Origin: Tenericutes bacterium HGW-Tenericutes-1
Lineage (GTDB): Bacteria > Bacillota_I > Bacilli_A > Izemoplasmatales > Hujiaoplasmataceae
Length of the DNA: 64,000 bases
Direction of reading: 5' to 3'
Assembly (NCBI GenBank): GCA_002839155.1
Contig: PGXM01000005.1
Location: 1-64,000 of the forward strand
Position 1 is the stretch's first letter, and every line of letters starts with the position of its first letter. The notes below the pieces were generated by a model. It made no database searches. It was not told the origin of the DNA and worked only from the letters and a program-made list of their open reading frames with translations. Below are positions 32,941 through 41,005 of the stretch, piece by piece. A program made the translations under genes and the position numbers.

Positions 32941-33408
32941 ATGGAAAACACTTTTAAACTTACAGAAGCGGGTTATGAGAAACTCAAATTAGAACTCGAG
33001 CAGTTGAAGGAAGTCGACCGCAAAACGAATCTTGAGGCCCTTAAAGAAGCAAGAGCACAAGGTGACTTATCAGAAAATGCTGATTATGATGCGGCTAGAG
33101 ATGAACAAGCTCGTATTGAAGCGCGGATTAAAGAAATTGACAATATCTTAAAACATTCTGAAATCATTAAAGATTCAACGTCTAAAACCGTCGCTATCGG
33201 CAAAACGGTAACAGTCCGTTTTATCGGTCAAAATATTGAAAAAACGTATGACCTCGTTGGGCATCTTGAAGCCAATCCACTTGCTGGAAAAATTTCAAAC
33301 GAATCACCCATTGGTCGTGCCATCATTGGAATGAAGAAGGGGAGTAAGATTACTTATAAATCTGAAACCGGTTCTGAATTTAAAATTGAAATATTAGATA
33401 TAAAATAA
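32941..33408 (+). CDS. greA: Transcription elongation factor GreA
   Basis: The 155-residue factor rescues backtracked RNA polymerase by stimulating transcript cleavage. The N-terminal coiled coil (about 1-75) carries the conserved acidic tip in GDLSENADYDAARDEQ. The C-terminal FKBP-like domain ends with SPIGRAIIGMKKG and KIEILDI. It is preceded by its own extended -10 promoter and an AAAGGAG ribosome site, and followed by a terminator. Confidence 0.96.
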   Translation: MENTFKLTEAGYEKLKLELEQLKEVDRKTNLEALKEARAQGDLSENADYDAARDEQARIEARIKEIDNILKHSEIIKDSTSKTVAIGKTVTVRFIGQNIEKTYDLVGHLEANPLAGKISNESPIGRAIIGMKKGSKITYKSETGSEFKIEILDIK

Positions 33409-33412
33409 TTAC

Positions 33413-33437
33413 GCGGAAACGAGATTTCCGCTTTTTT
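33413..33437 (+). terminator. Terminator after greA
   Basis: GCGGAAA (33413-33419), a 5-base loop, TTTCCGC (33425-33431), then a T run. Confidence 0.85.
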
Positions 33438-33451
33438 CTTGAGGTGGACCT

Positions 33452-34156
33452 ATGATTGCGATTATTGCGGCAATGGATAAAGAATTAAAAATACTACTTA
33501 ATCATATGCAAATAGATCTTATTGATACCATCGCAGATAAGATTTTTTATCAAGGAAAACTGAGTGGAAAAGATGTTATCGTTGCTAAATCAGGTATTGG
33601 GAAAGTCAATGCGGCGATTACAACAACCGCATTATGTCTAAAATATGATATTGAGTTTATCATTAATACCGGTGTTGCCGGCGGGTTATTTCCGATTAAT
33701 TCTGGCGATATCGTTGTTTCTGAAGGTGTCATGTATTCAGATGTTGATGTTGTTCAAATTGATCCGGATTTACCCTATGGACAAATGCCTGGCGATCCTT
33801 ACATTGTTTATGCAGATGACGCTTTAGTTAATAAAACGATTAACACACTCAATCAAATGAAATTTAATTATCGTAAAGGTATTATTGCTTCAGGGGATCA
33901 ATTTGTTACGGACTCAATGAAACTAAAACCGCTTCAAACTGTAATTGATCACCTTTATGCTGTCGAAATGGAAAGTATGTCAGTTGCTATTACTGCTTTT
34001 AAATTTAACATTCCTTTTGTTATAATCCGAGGAATTTCTGATGTTATCGATGATACTTTACAAGTTCAAATGTATACCAATTCAGTGGAAGATATCGCAG
34101 ACATGACAGCATCATTTGTGATTTCATTTTTAGAGGGATATCGGTGGATAGAATAA
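33452..34156 (+). CDS. mtnN: 5'-methylthioadenosine/S-adenosylhomocysteine nucleosidase
   Basis: The 234-residue nucleosidase cleaves adenine from MTA and SAH, by-products of polyamine synthesis and SAM methyltransferases. The IAAMDKE start, TGVAGGL and the substrate-binding AVEMESMSVA with RGISDV are present. GAGGTGG precedes ATG 33452. No promoter is apparent in the 14 bases after the greA terminator, so it depends on read-through or an overlapping signal. The next gene overlaps it by 13 bases. Confidence 0.95.
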   Translation: MIAIIAAMDKELKILLNHMQIDLIDTIADKIFYQGKLSGKDVIVAKSGIGKVNAAITTTALCLKYDIEFIINTGVAGGLFPINSGDIVVSEGVMYSDVDVVQIDPDLPYGQMPGDPYIVYADDALVNKTINTLNQMKFNYRKGIIASGDQFVTDSMKLKPLQTVIDHLYAVEMESMSVAITAFKFNIPFVIIRGISDVIDDTLQVQMYTNSVEDIADMTASFVISFLEGYRWIE

Positions 34157-34830
34157 TCTTATCGGGAAGAAGTATTCCCGTCGTTATTGTCTATAAAAAT
34201 ATTCGACATACCTATCTGAGAATTAAACCTGACAAGACGCTTTATATCACAACATCGAAACGTACAAAGGTCTCGTCTATAGAAACTTTAATTAAATCGA
34301 ATGAAATTAAAATCTTGAAAACGATTGATAAGACATCGATGCCTTTGACACCCTTAATGAATGATCAAATTCTATTTTTTGGTGTGGAGTATCCCGCTAT
34401 TTATGATCCATCATTAAAAAAATCATGGCTATTCGATGGCCAGACATTTTATTATAAAAACGAGTCTACTAAAATTACTTCTTTAAAATCGTTTTATGCA
34501 AAATCAGTGATTGAACAATCGACTGGCCTACTAGAAAAGTGGCGTCCTTTATTAATCAAAGATATCAATCTTAATCATATTATCATTAAATCAAGATGGA
34601 TGAAAAGTCAATTTGGTAGTTGTCAAAGTGCAAAGAAATTAATCAATATGAATAGTGTTTTAGCACGTTTTGATATCCGCTATCTTGAGACCATTTTAAT
34701 CCATGAATTGGTTCACTTAAGAGTTCAAAATCATGGGAAAGATTTCTATGGTTTACTCTATAAATATTTACCAAACTACGATTCCATTCGAAAGGAATTA
34801 GGTCATCTTTTTAAAAGAATTGAGGTGTGA
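34144..34830 (+). CDS. YgjP-like M48-superfamily metallopeptidase domain protein
   Basis: The 228-residue protein has the YgjP/DUF45 layout: an N-terminal IRHTYLRIKPDKTLYI segment, a central RWMKSQFGSCQSAKKLINMN and a zinc site HELVHLRVQNHGKDFY (HEXXH followed by His). It is probably a cytoplasmic SprT-like metal protease domain; the substrate is unknown. The GTG start at 34144 follows GAGGGAT. It lies between mtnN and a YgiQ-type radical SAM gene with small overlaps or gaps. Confidence 0.85.
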   Translation: MDRIILSGRSIPVVIVYKNIRHTYLRIKPDKTLYITTSKRTKVSSIETLIKSNEIKILKTIDKTSMPLTPLMNDQILFFGVEYPAIYDPSLKKSWLFDGQTFYYKNESTKITSLKSFYAKSVIEQSTGLLEKWRPLLIKDINLNHIIIKSRWMKSQFGSCQSAKKLINMNSVLARFDIRYLETILIHELVHLRVQNHGKDFYGLLYKYLPNYDSIRKELGHLFKRIEV

Positions 34831-34832
34831 CC

Positions 34833-36635
34833 ATGGCTTTTTTACCAATAGATCGACAAGAAATGCTTTCTTGTGGCATTGAACAACCAGATTTTGTATT
34901 TGTAACGGGAGACGCATACTGTGATCACCCGTCTTTTGGTACGGCGATTATTGCTCGTTGGTTAGAACGTAATGGTTATTCGTTATGTATATTGTCACAA
35001 CCCAATATCAAAGATGAATCAGCTTTTTTAGAATTTGGATCGCCTCGCTTAGGGTGGTTAGTAAATAGCGGAAATATTGATTCAATGGTCAACCATTACA
35101 CGGTTGCGAAAAAAAGAAGATCAAAAGATAATTATACTCCGGGCGGAATCATGGTTAAACGCCCAGATCGTGCAGTTATTAAATATTCGAATATCATTAG
35201 AAAAATCGATCCAAATAAGGCAATAATCATTGGCGGAATTGAAGCCTCACTACGCAGATTAGCTCATTACGATTACTGGGATGATACGATTCGCAAAAGT
35301 GTTTTACTTGATTCAAAAGCCGACCTTCTAGTCTATGGAATGGGTGAATCTACCATTATCGAAATTGCGGAATCTTTAAATGCCGGGTTACTTCCTCAAG
35401 ATATAATTTTTATTAAAGGGACCTGTTGGAAAACAACAAATAAAGATTACCTCCCTTATAATGGCATTGAACTTCCATCTTATGATCAAATCATTGCCTC
35501 GAAGCATAAATACGCAGAATCATTTATGCTACAATACGAAAATACGGATTCCATTGCTTCAAAACCGTTAATCGAACAATATCCTCAAGGGTATGTCGTT
35601 CAAAACACCCCACAAATTCCGCTTTCTGAAGAACAAATGTCGCAAATATATGATCTTCCATTTATGCGCGCAACGCATCCCAAACAAGAAGCAATTGGTC
35701 ATGTTGCGGCTATGGATGAAATTAAGCATTCGATTGTCATCAACCGTGGTTGTTATGGCGGTTGTTCATTCTGTGCTTTGACCATGCATCAAGGAAGAGT
35801 CATGTCTGCTCGTAGTAAAGAATCCGTACTTGAAGAAGCTCATAAAATTATTCAAGATCCAGAATTTAAAGGATACATTCATGATGTTGGCGGACCCACA
35901 GCGAATTTCTATCGCCCTGCTTGTGATAAACAAGAAAAGTATGGCGTTTGTGCTAAAAAGCAATGTCTTCATCCAGTAAAATGCCAAAATTTAAAAGTCG
36001 ATCACATGGAATATTTAGATATTTTAAGATCACTACGTGAACTCGATGGTATAAAAAAAGTGTTTGTTCGCAGTGGTATTCGTTATGACTATTTAATGTA
36101 CGATTCTAATGATGCCTTTTTTAAGGAACTGGTCGAACATCATGTTTCAGGACAATTGAAAGTTGCGCCTGAACATGTTTCAGACGCCGTTTTAGATAAA
36201 ATGGGAAAACCAGGTAAAAATTTATATGATAAGTTTGTAAAAAAATTCTATCAAATTACAAAAGCAGTTCAGAAGGAACAATATTTGGTTCCCTATCTAA
36301 TGAGTTCACATCCCGGATCCACTTTAAAAGATGCAGTTATTTTAGCAGAATATATCCGTGATATGGGATATAACCCCGAACAAGTTCAAGACTTTTATCC
36401 GACACCATTGACATTATCAACAACGATGTATTATACCGAACTTGATCCAAGGACAATGGATTATGTATTTGTTCCGAAAACCATGCATGAAAAAGCGATG
36501 CAAAGAGCCTTGATTCAATATCGAAATCCAATCAATTATGATCTTGTTAGAGAAGCCCTTACGATAACTGGTAGAACCGACTTGATTGGCAATTCCCCTG
36601 AATGTTTAATAAAAAATCGAAATAAAGGAAAATAA
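34833..36635 (+). CDS. YgiQ family radical SAM protein
   Basis: The 600-residue protein has an N-terminal B12-binding-like fold (residues about 1-200, FVTGDAYCDHPSFGTAIIAR) and a radical SAM core with CYGGCSFCAL. The C-terminal part includes HVGG-type VGGPTANFYRPAC and QDFYPTPLTLSTTMYY. The family is conserved but its reaction is unknown. ATG 34833 follows GAGGTG; the in-frame GTG at 34827 lies in the ribosome site. It is followed two bases later by the thioesterase gene. Confidence 0.92.
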   Translation: MAFLPIDRQEMLSCGIEQPDFVFVTGDAYCDHPSFGTAIIARWLERNGYSLCILSQPNIKDESAFLEFGSPRLGWLVNSGNIDSMVNHYTVAKKRRSKDNYTPGGIMVKRPDRAVIKYSNIIRKIDPNKAIIIGGIEASLRRLAHYDYWDDTIRKSVLLDSKADLLVYGMGESTIIEIAESLNAGLLPQDIIFIKGTCWKTTNKDYLPYNGIELPSYDQIIASKHKYAESFMLQYENTDSIASKPLIEQYPQGYVVQNTPQIPLSEEQMSQIYDLPFMRATHPKQEAIGHVAAMDEIKHSIVINRGCYGGCSFCALTMHQGRVMSARSKESVLEEAHKIIQDPEFKGYIHDVGGPTANFYRPACDKQEKYGVCAKKQCLHPVKCQNLKVDHMEYLDILRSLRELDGIKKVFVRSGIRYDYLMYDSNDAFFKELVEHHVSGQLKVAPEHVSDAVLDKMGKPGKNLYDKFVKKFYQITKAVQKEQYLVPYLMSSHPGSTLKDAVILAEYIRDMGYNPEQVQDFYPTPLTLSTTMYYTELDPRTMDYVFVPKTMHEKAMQRALIQYRNPINYDLVREALTITGRTDLIGNSPECLIKNRNKGK

Positions 36636-36637
36636 TC

Positions 36638-37381
36638 ATGCTTATTCAACCTTTTGAAACGACGATTAATCTTGAATCGAATTTAATCAACCCAACACAA
36701 TTTGATTTATTAAAAATCATGCAAAAAGGATTGCAAGATTCATCTACGTATCACGCAGATGTCATTGGGTATGGGGCAAAAGAATTAGACCCTTTAAATG
36801 TATTTTGGGCAGTTGCTAGACTCCGGGTTAGAATCATTATTCCATTAAAAAACCACCATAAATATCGGATTTTGACTTGGCCGAACCCCTATGACATTGC
36901 AGGTATCGATAGAAATTATCAAGTATTTGATGAAAACAATGAATGTGTGATTGAAGGAATGGGGAAATGGGTCATTGTCGATAAAACTAAATTTGCTTTG
37001 ATCAAACCAAAAGAATTCATTTTAACTAAAGACCAGGTAAATACTTGCGTTGATAAGGTGTTTATTGACGGATATCTGCGTTTTAATAAGATGGTTGAAA
37101 TCTTACAGGCGAAAGTCCAAAGAGTCGTCAAATCGGCTGAAATTGATCAAAACAATCATGTCAATAACGTTGTTTATTTAGATTACATTGCTAACGCGGT
37201 CGAAGTGGCTATGAATCAAACCATTCAAATTACTGAATATCAAATCAATTACTCTGAGTCTTTGTTTTTAAATGAACATTTTACGATGGAAGTCACCGAA
37301 GATAACAATACGCTATACATTACCTCGTATCGTGATAATGATCATAAATTCGTATTTCAATCAATTATAAAGAAAATATAG
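36638..37381 (+). CDS. Acyl-ACP thioesterase
   Basis: The 247-residue double hot-dog protein belongs to the acyl-ACP thioesterase family (PF01643 type). The second half has the active-site stretch IDQNNHVNNVVYLDYI with Asn, His and a neighbouring acidic residue. It would release free fatty acids from acyl carrier protein. Whether the cell makes or remodels fatty acids is not shown in this window, but a fatty-acid-binding DegV protein is encoded at 3199. It is the last gene of the mtnN-YgjP-YgiQ run. Confidence 0.9.
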   Translation: MLIQPFETTINLESNLINPTQFDLLKIMQKGLQDSSTYHADVIGYGAKELDPLNVFWAVARLRVRIIIPLKNHHKYRILTWPNPYDIAGIDRNYQVFDENNECVIEGMGKWVIVDKTKFALIKPKEFILTKDQVNTCVDKVFIDGYLRFNKMVEILQAKVQRVVKSAEIDQNNHVNNVVYLDYIANAVEVAMNQTIQITEYQINYSESLFLNEHFTMEVTEDNNTLYITSYRDNDHKFVFQSIIKKI

Positions 37382-37384
37382 GAC

Positions 37385-37407
37385 TGACAGTTTTTCTGTC
37401 ATTCTTT
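37385..37407 (+). terminator. Weak terminator after the thioesterase gene
   Basis: TGACAG (37385-37390), T5 loop, CTGTCA (37396-37401), then a T-rich stretch. Confidence 0.6.
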
Positions 37408-37597
37408 TATTTCATAATAGTGCTATGATACTTATAATCTTCTTAGAATAATCTCATCATAATGTTTTTATAAAGATTTACTCATTCCCCATTTATATGA
37501 CTCTATATCAGTTTAGATATAGTCGTTATCTCATTTTTGATTTATCAAATTATGATAACATTTTCATTTATTTAGGTGGACTGGGCATGCGAAAAAA
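37408..37597. other. Intergenic stretch with nested inverted repeats
   Basis: No open frame is supported. CTATATC (37503-37509) pairs with GATATAG (37516-37522). GTTATC (37525-37530) pairs with GATAAC (37554-37559) and encloses TTTGA/TCAAA (37536-37540 / 37545-37549). The repeats could form two small hairpins upstream of the yqeG promoter; the function is unknown. Confidence 0.4.
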
Positions 37598-37627
37598 TTG
37601 GACATTTTTCACTAAATTGTGTATAAT
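37598..37627 (+). promoter_or_regulatory. Promoter of the yqeG-comE-holA run
   Basis: TTGGAC (37598-37603), an 18-base spacer and TATAAT (37622-37627) preceded directly by GTG. Confidence 0.6.
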
Positions 37628-37652
37628 ACAAGATAGCATTTGGAGGTAAGAA

Positions 37653-38213
37653 ATGAGCGATATTTTTATAAAAACAAAGTACTTTATGCCAAATGATTAT
37701 AAAAAGACGATATTTGACATCGACTTTCCATCACTCAAGAGTCAAGGGATTGAAGGATTGTTAATTGATGTGGACAATACACTCATTCCTTATGACGAAG
37801 TCGTTCCGTCTCAAGATTTAATCGATTTATTTGATAAAATTAAGTCATTGGGATTCAAAATTATGATCATTTCAAATAATCATATACCTAGAATTAGAAA
37901 GTTTTCAGAATACATTCAGTGTCCTTTTATCGCTCAAGCAAAAAAACCTTTGAAAATGGGATTTAAAAAAGCGATAAAATCATTGTGTATTACAGATAAG
38001 AACAAAGTATGTGTCATAGGGGATCAACTTATGACGGATATCTTTGGTGCTAATCGTACCGGAATAAAATCAATTTTAGTCGATGCCATTCAAAGAAACA
38101 ATGAAAAGTGGTTTACTCGAATGAATCGTCGATTCGAAAAAAGAATGTTAAAGCGAATTGCAAAAAAATATCCTGAGTTTTATCAGCAATTAAGACTTGT
38201 CGAAAAGAGGTAA
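37653..38213 (+). CDS. yqeG: YqeG family HAD IIIA-type phosphatase
   Basis: The 186-residue HAD-superfamily phosphatase has motif I LLIDVDNTLIPYDE, motif II IISNN and the late motif CVIGDQLMTDIFGA. The family substrate is not settled. It is the first gene of a run whose order (yqeG-yqeH-yqeK-rsfS-yqeM-comEA-comEC-holA) matches B. subtilis and is linked to ribosome assembly and competence. GGAGGT precedes ATG 37653. Confidence 0.92.
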   Translation: MSDIFIKTKYFMPNDYKKTIFDIDFPSLKSQGIEGLLIDVDNTLIPYDEVVPSQDLIDLFDKIKSLGFKIMIISNNHIPRIRKFSEYIQCPFIAQAKKPLKMGFKKAIKSLCITDKNKVCVIGDQLMTDIFGANRTGIKSILVDAIQRNNEKWFTRMNRRFEKRMLKRIAKKYPEFYQQLRLVEKR

Positions 38214-38218
38214 TGCAG

Positions 38219-39337
38219 ATGGATGAATTATATTGCAGCGGTTGCGGCGCAAAAATACAGACATTAGATCGACATGCTCCTGGGTTTATGACCGAAAAAG
38301 TGTTAACTGAAGCTGATCAAAAGAAGCTCTTATGTCAACGTTGTTTCCGCATTAGGAATTATAGTGACGTTATTAGTGTAAGTGTTTCGAATGACGACTA
38401 TTTAAATGTCATTAATCAAATCAGTAAAGAAAATGCACTCATCGTTAAAATCGTCGATATTTTCGATTTTTCAGGCTCATTTGTTCCTGCAATTAAACGC
38501 ATTACTGGAAACCGTGATGTTATTCTTGTGTGTAATAAAATGGATTTATTACCTAAAAATGTTAAATATGATAAGATCTTGGGTTGGGTAAAATCGATGC
38601 TGGCTAACGAAGGTTTCTCAGTCTTGGATTCAATTTTAATTTCTGCCAAATTTGGAAACTATTTTGATGAATTAATGGAATTAATATACAAACATAAAGG
38701 GAATCGAAATGTTTATCTCGTAGGTTCAACCAATGTTGGTAAATCAAAAATTATCAATCAAATATTACGACGTTATTTTGGTAGAGAAGCTGATGTCGTT
38801 ACCGTTTCATCTGCACCTGGTACAACCATTGGAATGGTAGGGTTCCCTTTAAAAGATGGAACTATGATTTTTGATACACCTGGTGTCATCAATAAGCATC
38901 AATACACCCACTATTTAACACGGCCATCTTATAAATTGACAGTGCCAAAAAAAGAGATCAAACCGTTAGTTTTTCAACTCAATGAAGGTCAAACTTTATT
39001 TTTTGGCGGGTTAGCGAGATTAGATATAATCTCTGGTGAAACGGGAGATAGAATCAATGTCGTGACCTATTTTGCCAACACAGTCAACGTACACCGTACA
39101 AAAACTGAAAGAGCCGATGAACTCTATGATACAAAACTTTACACTTTATTAACGCCACCGTTTAATGAAGATGAAAAAGTTCCTAAATGGATATTTCATG
39201 ATTTTAAAATTCGTGATAACTTAAAATATGATATTGTCTTTTCTGGTCTTGGTTTTGTGACATTAAGAGGACCATTTTACATTAAAGCCTATGCTCCATT
39301 CGTTGTTGGCGTGTATATTCGTCAAGCTATTATTTAG
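38219..39337 (+). CDS. yqeH: Ribosome biogenesis GTPase YqeH
   Basis: The 372-residue circularly permuted GTPase helps 30S subunit assembly. An N-terminal zinc finger (CSGCG, then CQRC) comes first. The G motifs follow in permuted order: G4 CNKMD, then G1 GSTNVGKSKI, then G3 DTPG. ATG 38219 was chosen because GAGG lies eight bases upstream; ATG 38213 is too close to it and overlaps the yqeG stop. The Bacillus genes aroE, yhbY and nadD, which normally follow, are absent. Confidence 0.94.
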   Translation: MDELYCSGCGAKIQTLDRHAPGFMTEKVLTEADQKKLLCQRCFRIRNYSDVISVSVSNDDYLNVINQISKENALIVKIVDIFDFSGSFVPAIKRITGNRDVILVCNKMDLLPKNVKYDKILGWVKSMLANEGFSVLDSILISAKFGNYFDELMELIYKHKGNRNVYLVGSTNVGKSKIINQILRRYFGREADVVTVSSAPGTTIGMVGFPLKDGTMIFDTPGVINKHQYTHYLTRPSYKLTVPKKEIKPLVFQLNEGQTLFFGGLARLDIISGETGDRINVVTYFANTVNVHRTKTERADELYDTKLYTLLTPPFNEDEKVPKWIFHDFKIRDNLKYDIVFSGLGFVTLRGPFYIKAYAPFVVGVYIRQAII

Positions 39338-39907
39338 ATGCTTAATTTTAATCAAATTTTACCCATCGTTGAATCAAAATTGGGTTTAAGTAGTCGAATG
39401 AGTCATACGATGCAAGTTGTCGAAACAGCGATAAAGCTGGCACATATATATCACGCCGATGTGGAAAAAGTGAAAATCGCTGCACTACTTCATGATGTGA
39501 CAAAACATGAAACTGATGATTATCATCAATCATTAATTGAATCCTATTTTGATATTGATACTTGTAATAAATGGCCAAAACCGATTTGGCATGCACTCTC
39601 AGCCGTTGTTTTTGCAAAAAAGATTATCAAAATAGATGACTTAGAAATATTAAATGCCATAAAGTATCATACTTCTGGTAGACCAGAAATGTCATTGATA
39701 GAAAAAATTATATTTGTAGCTGACTATATTGAACCTACTCGAAAGTTTGATAATAGTAAGATTAGAAATTTAGCTTATAACAATTTAGATAAAGCTTTAG
39801 CTACCATTTTGAAATCTCAAAACGATTATTTAGAGTCAATCGGAGAGGTTCCGGTTTCAGAGGAAGTAGAAGCTTTACGTTATTATCAACACTTATTGGA
39901 GGAATAG
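39338..39907 (+). CDS. yqeK: HD-domain bis(5'-nucleosyl)-tetraphosphatase YqeK
   Basis: The 189-residue HD-superfamily hydrolase splits Ap4A symmetrically to ADP. The first His is in MSHTMQV and the HD pair in AALLHDVTKH; later ligands lie in IKYHTSGRP and FVADYIEP. It begins at the base following the yqeH stop with no clear ribosome site, so it is probably translated by coupling. In Bacillus nadD precedes it; here nadD is not in the window. Confidence 0.92.
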   Translation: MLNFNQILPIVESKLGLSSRMSHTMQVVETAIKLAHIYHADVEKVKIAALLHDVTKHETDDYHQSLIESYFDIDTCNKWPKPIWHALSAVVFAKKIIKIDDLEILNAIKYHTSGRPEMSLIEKIIFVADYIEPTRKFDNSKIRNLAYNNLDKALATILKSQNDYLESIGEVPVSEEVEALRYYQHLLEE

Positions 39908-39908
39908 A

Positions 39909-40241
39909 ATGTCAGTAACACTTAAGAAAGTAGTCACAGCACTTGATGATTTAAAATTAAAAGACATTACCATATTTGACTTTCGTGGGTATTCACCACT
40001 ATTCGATTATATGGTTATTGCATCGGGTTCATCTGAAAGACAAGTGCTTGCATCTGTTAATCATATTTATCAAGCAGTTCCAGAGATCAACTCAAAAATT
40101 GAAGGGGCATCTGAAGGTCGATGGTTATTATTCGATTTAGGAGATGTTATTGTCAACGTCATGCATGTAGAAGAACGCGAATATTATCAACTTGATAAAT
40201 TATTCATTCAGCGAGAAAAAATTAATCCTGAGGATTTATAA
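39909..40241 (+). CDS. rsfS: Ribosomal silencing factor RsfS
   Basis: The 110-residue protein binds ribosomal protein L14 and blocks joining of the subunits when nutrients are low. The family pattern is clear: DITIFDFRGYSPLFDYMVIASG, then EGASEGRWLLFDLGDVIVNVM and REYYQLDKLF. It lies one base after yqeK and three bases before yqeM. A strong TTGGAGG ribosome site lies at the end of yqeK. Confidence 0.95.
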   Translation: MSVTLKKVVTALDDLKLKDITIFDFRGYSPLFDYMVIASGSSERQVLASVNHIYQAVPEINSKIEGASEGRWLLFDLGDVIVNVMHVEEREYYQLDKLFIQREKINPEDL

Positions 40242-40244
40242 CCT

Positions 40245-40931
40245 ATGAGCTATGATATCTTAGCGAATTTTTATGATGCATTTGTTGATCAAGATGTGTA
40301 TGATGAATATCTCGAATTACTCGACAAGTTTACCAGCATCGGGACATTATTAGATATTGGATGTGGAACTGGTACTTTGTCAGTAGAGTTCGCAAAACGT
40401 GGTTACACCGTAACAGCTTCAGATTTATCAGAAGAAATGTTACAAATTGCAAGGTACCGTGCAGTTCAAAATGATATTAATATGGAATTGTTTGTTTATG
40501 ACATGTTAGATCCGATTGGTTTTCAATTTGATACGGTTGTAGCTTCAATGGATGTCATTAATCACTTATCAGATTTAGAAGATGTTCAGTTTGGGTTAAC
40601 CAATATTTATCAAGCCCTTAATCCGAATGGTGTATTTATTTTCGATGTATTAAGTTCAGATTATATCGATGCACTTGATGGCTATTCAGAAGATGATAGT
40701 GAATATAATTTTCATTGGGAATGTCATAAAGGTCAAAATCCGCATAGTATCATTCATACCGTCACTTTGAAGTTGGAAGACGAAGAACATAAAGTCGAAA
40801 TTCATGAACAAACTCATGATTTAGATCAATATCTTCGAATTGTTAAATTAGTTGGTTTTTCGATTTTAGAAATTAAATCGATGCCTGAAAGAACGATTAT
40901 TGTTGCACAAAAATCGGAAATAAAAGAATAA
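40245..40931 (+). CDS. yqeM: Class I SAM-dependent methyltransferase YqeM
   Basis: The 228-residue methyltransferase has motif I LLDIGCGTGTLSVEFAKRG and the acidic TASDLSEEML. Its position between rsfS and comEA matches B. subtilis yqeM. The substrate is unknown. Its TAA stop lies in the 5' arm of a long hairpin that spans the start of comEA. Confidence 0.9.
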   Translation: MSYDILANFYDAFVDQDVYDEYLELLDKFTSIGTLLDIGCGTGTLSVEFAKRGYTVTASDLSEEMLQIARYRAVQNDINMELFVYDMLDPIGFQFDTVVASMDVINHLSDLEDVQFGLTNIYQALNPNGVFIFDVLSSDYIDALDGYSEDDSEYNFHWECHKGQNPHSIIHTVTLKLEDEEHKVEIHEQTHDLDQYLRIVKLVGFSILEIKSMPERTIIVAQKSEIKE

Positions 40932-41005
40932 AAGCCCAGAGGCGTAATATTTTCATGAGGTGATAAGATGATTTCATTCATGAAACGTTATTCGGGCTTT
41001 TTTTT
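40930..41005 (+). promoter_or_regulatory. Attenuator-like hairpin over the comEA start
   Basis: AAAAGCCC (40930-40937) pairs with GGGCTTTT (40994-41001), AATA (40946-40949) with TATT (40989-40992) and TTTCATGA (40951-40958) with TCATGAAA (40978-40985). The apical loop holds part of the ribosome site and ATG 40968. The 3' arm lies in comEA codons and ends in a T8-9 run. It could terminate read-through from yqeM and mask comEA translation. Pairing is seen in the sequence; the function is inferred. Confidence 0.5.
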
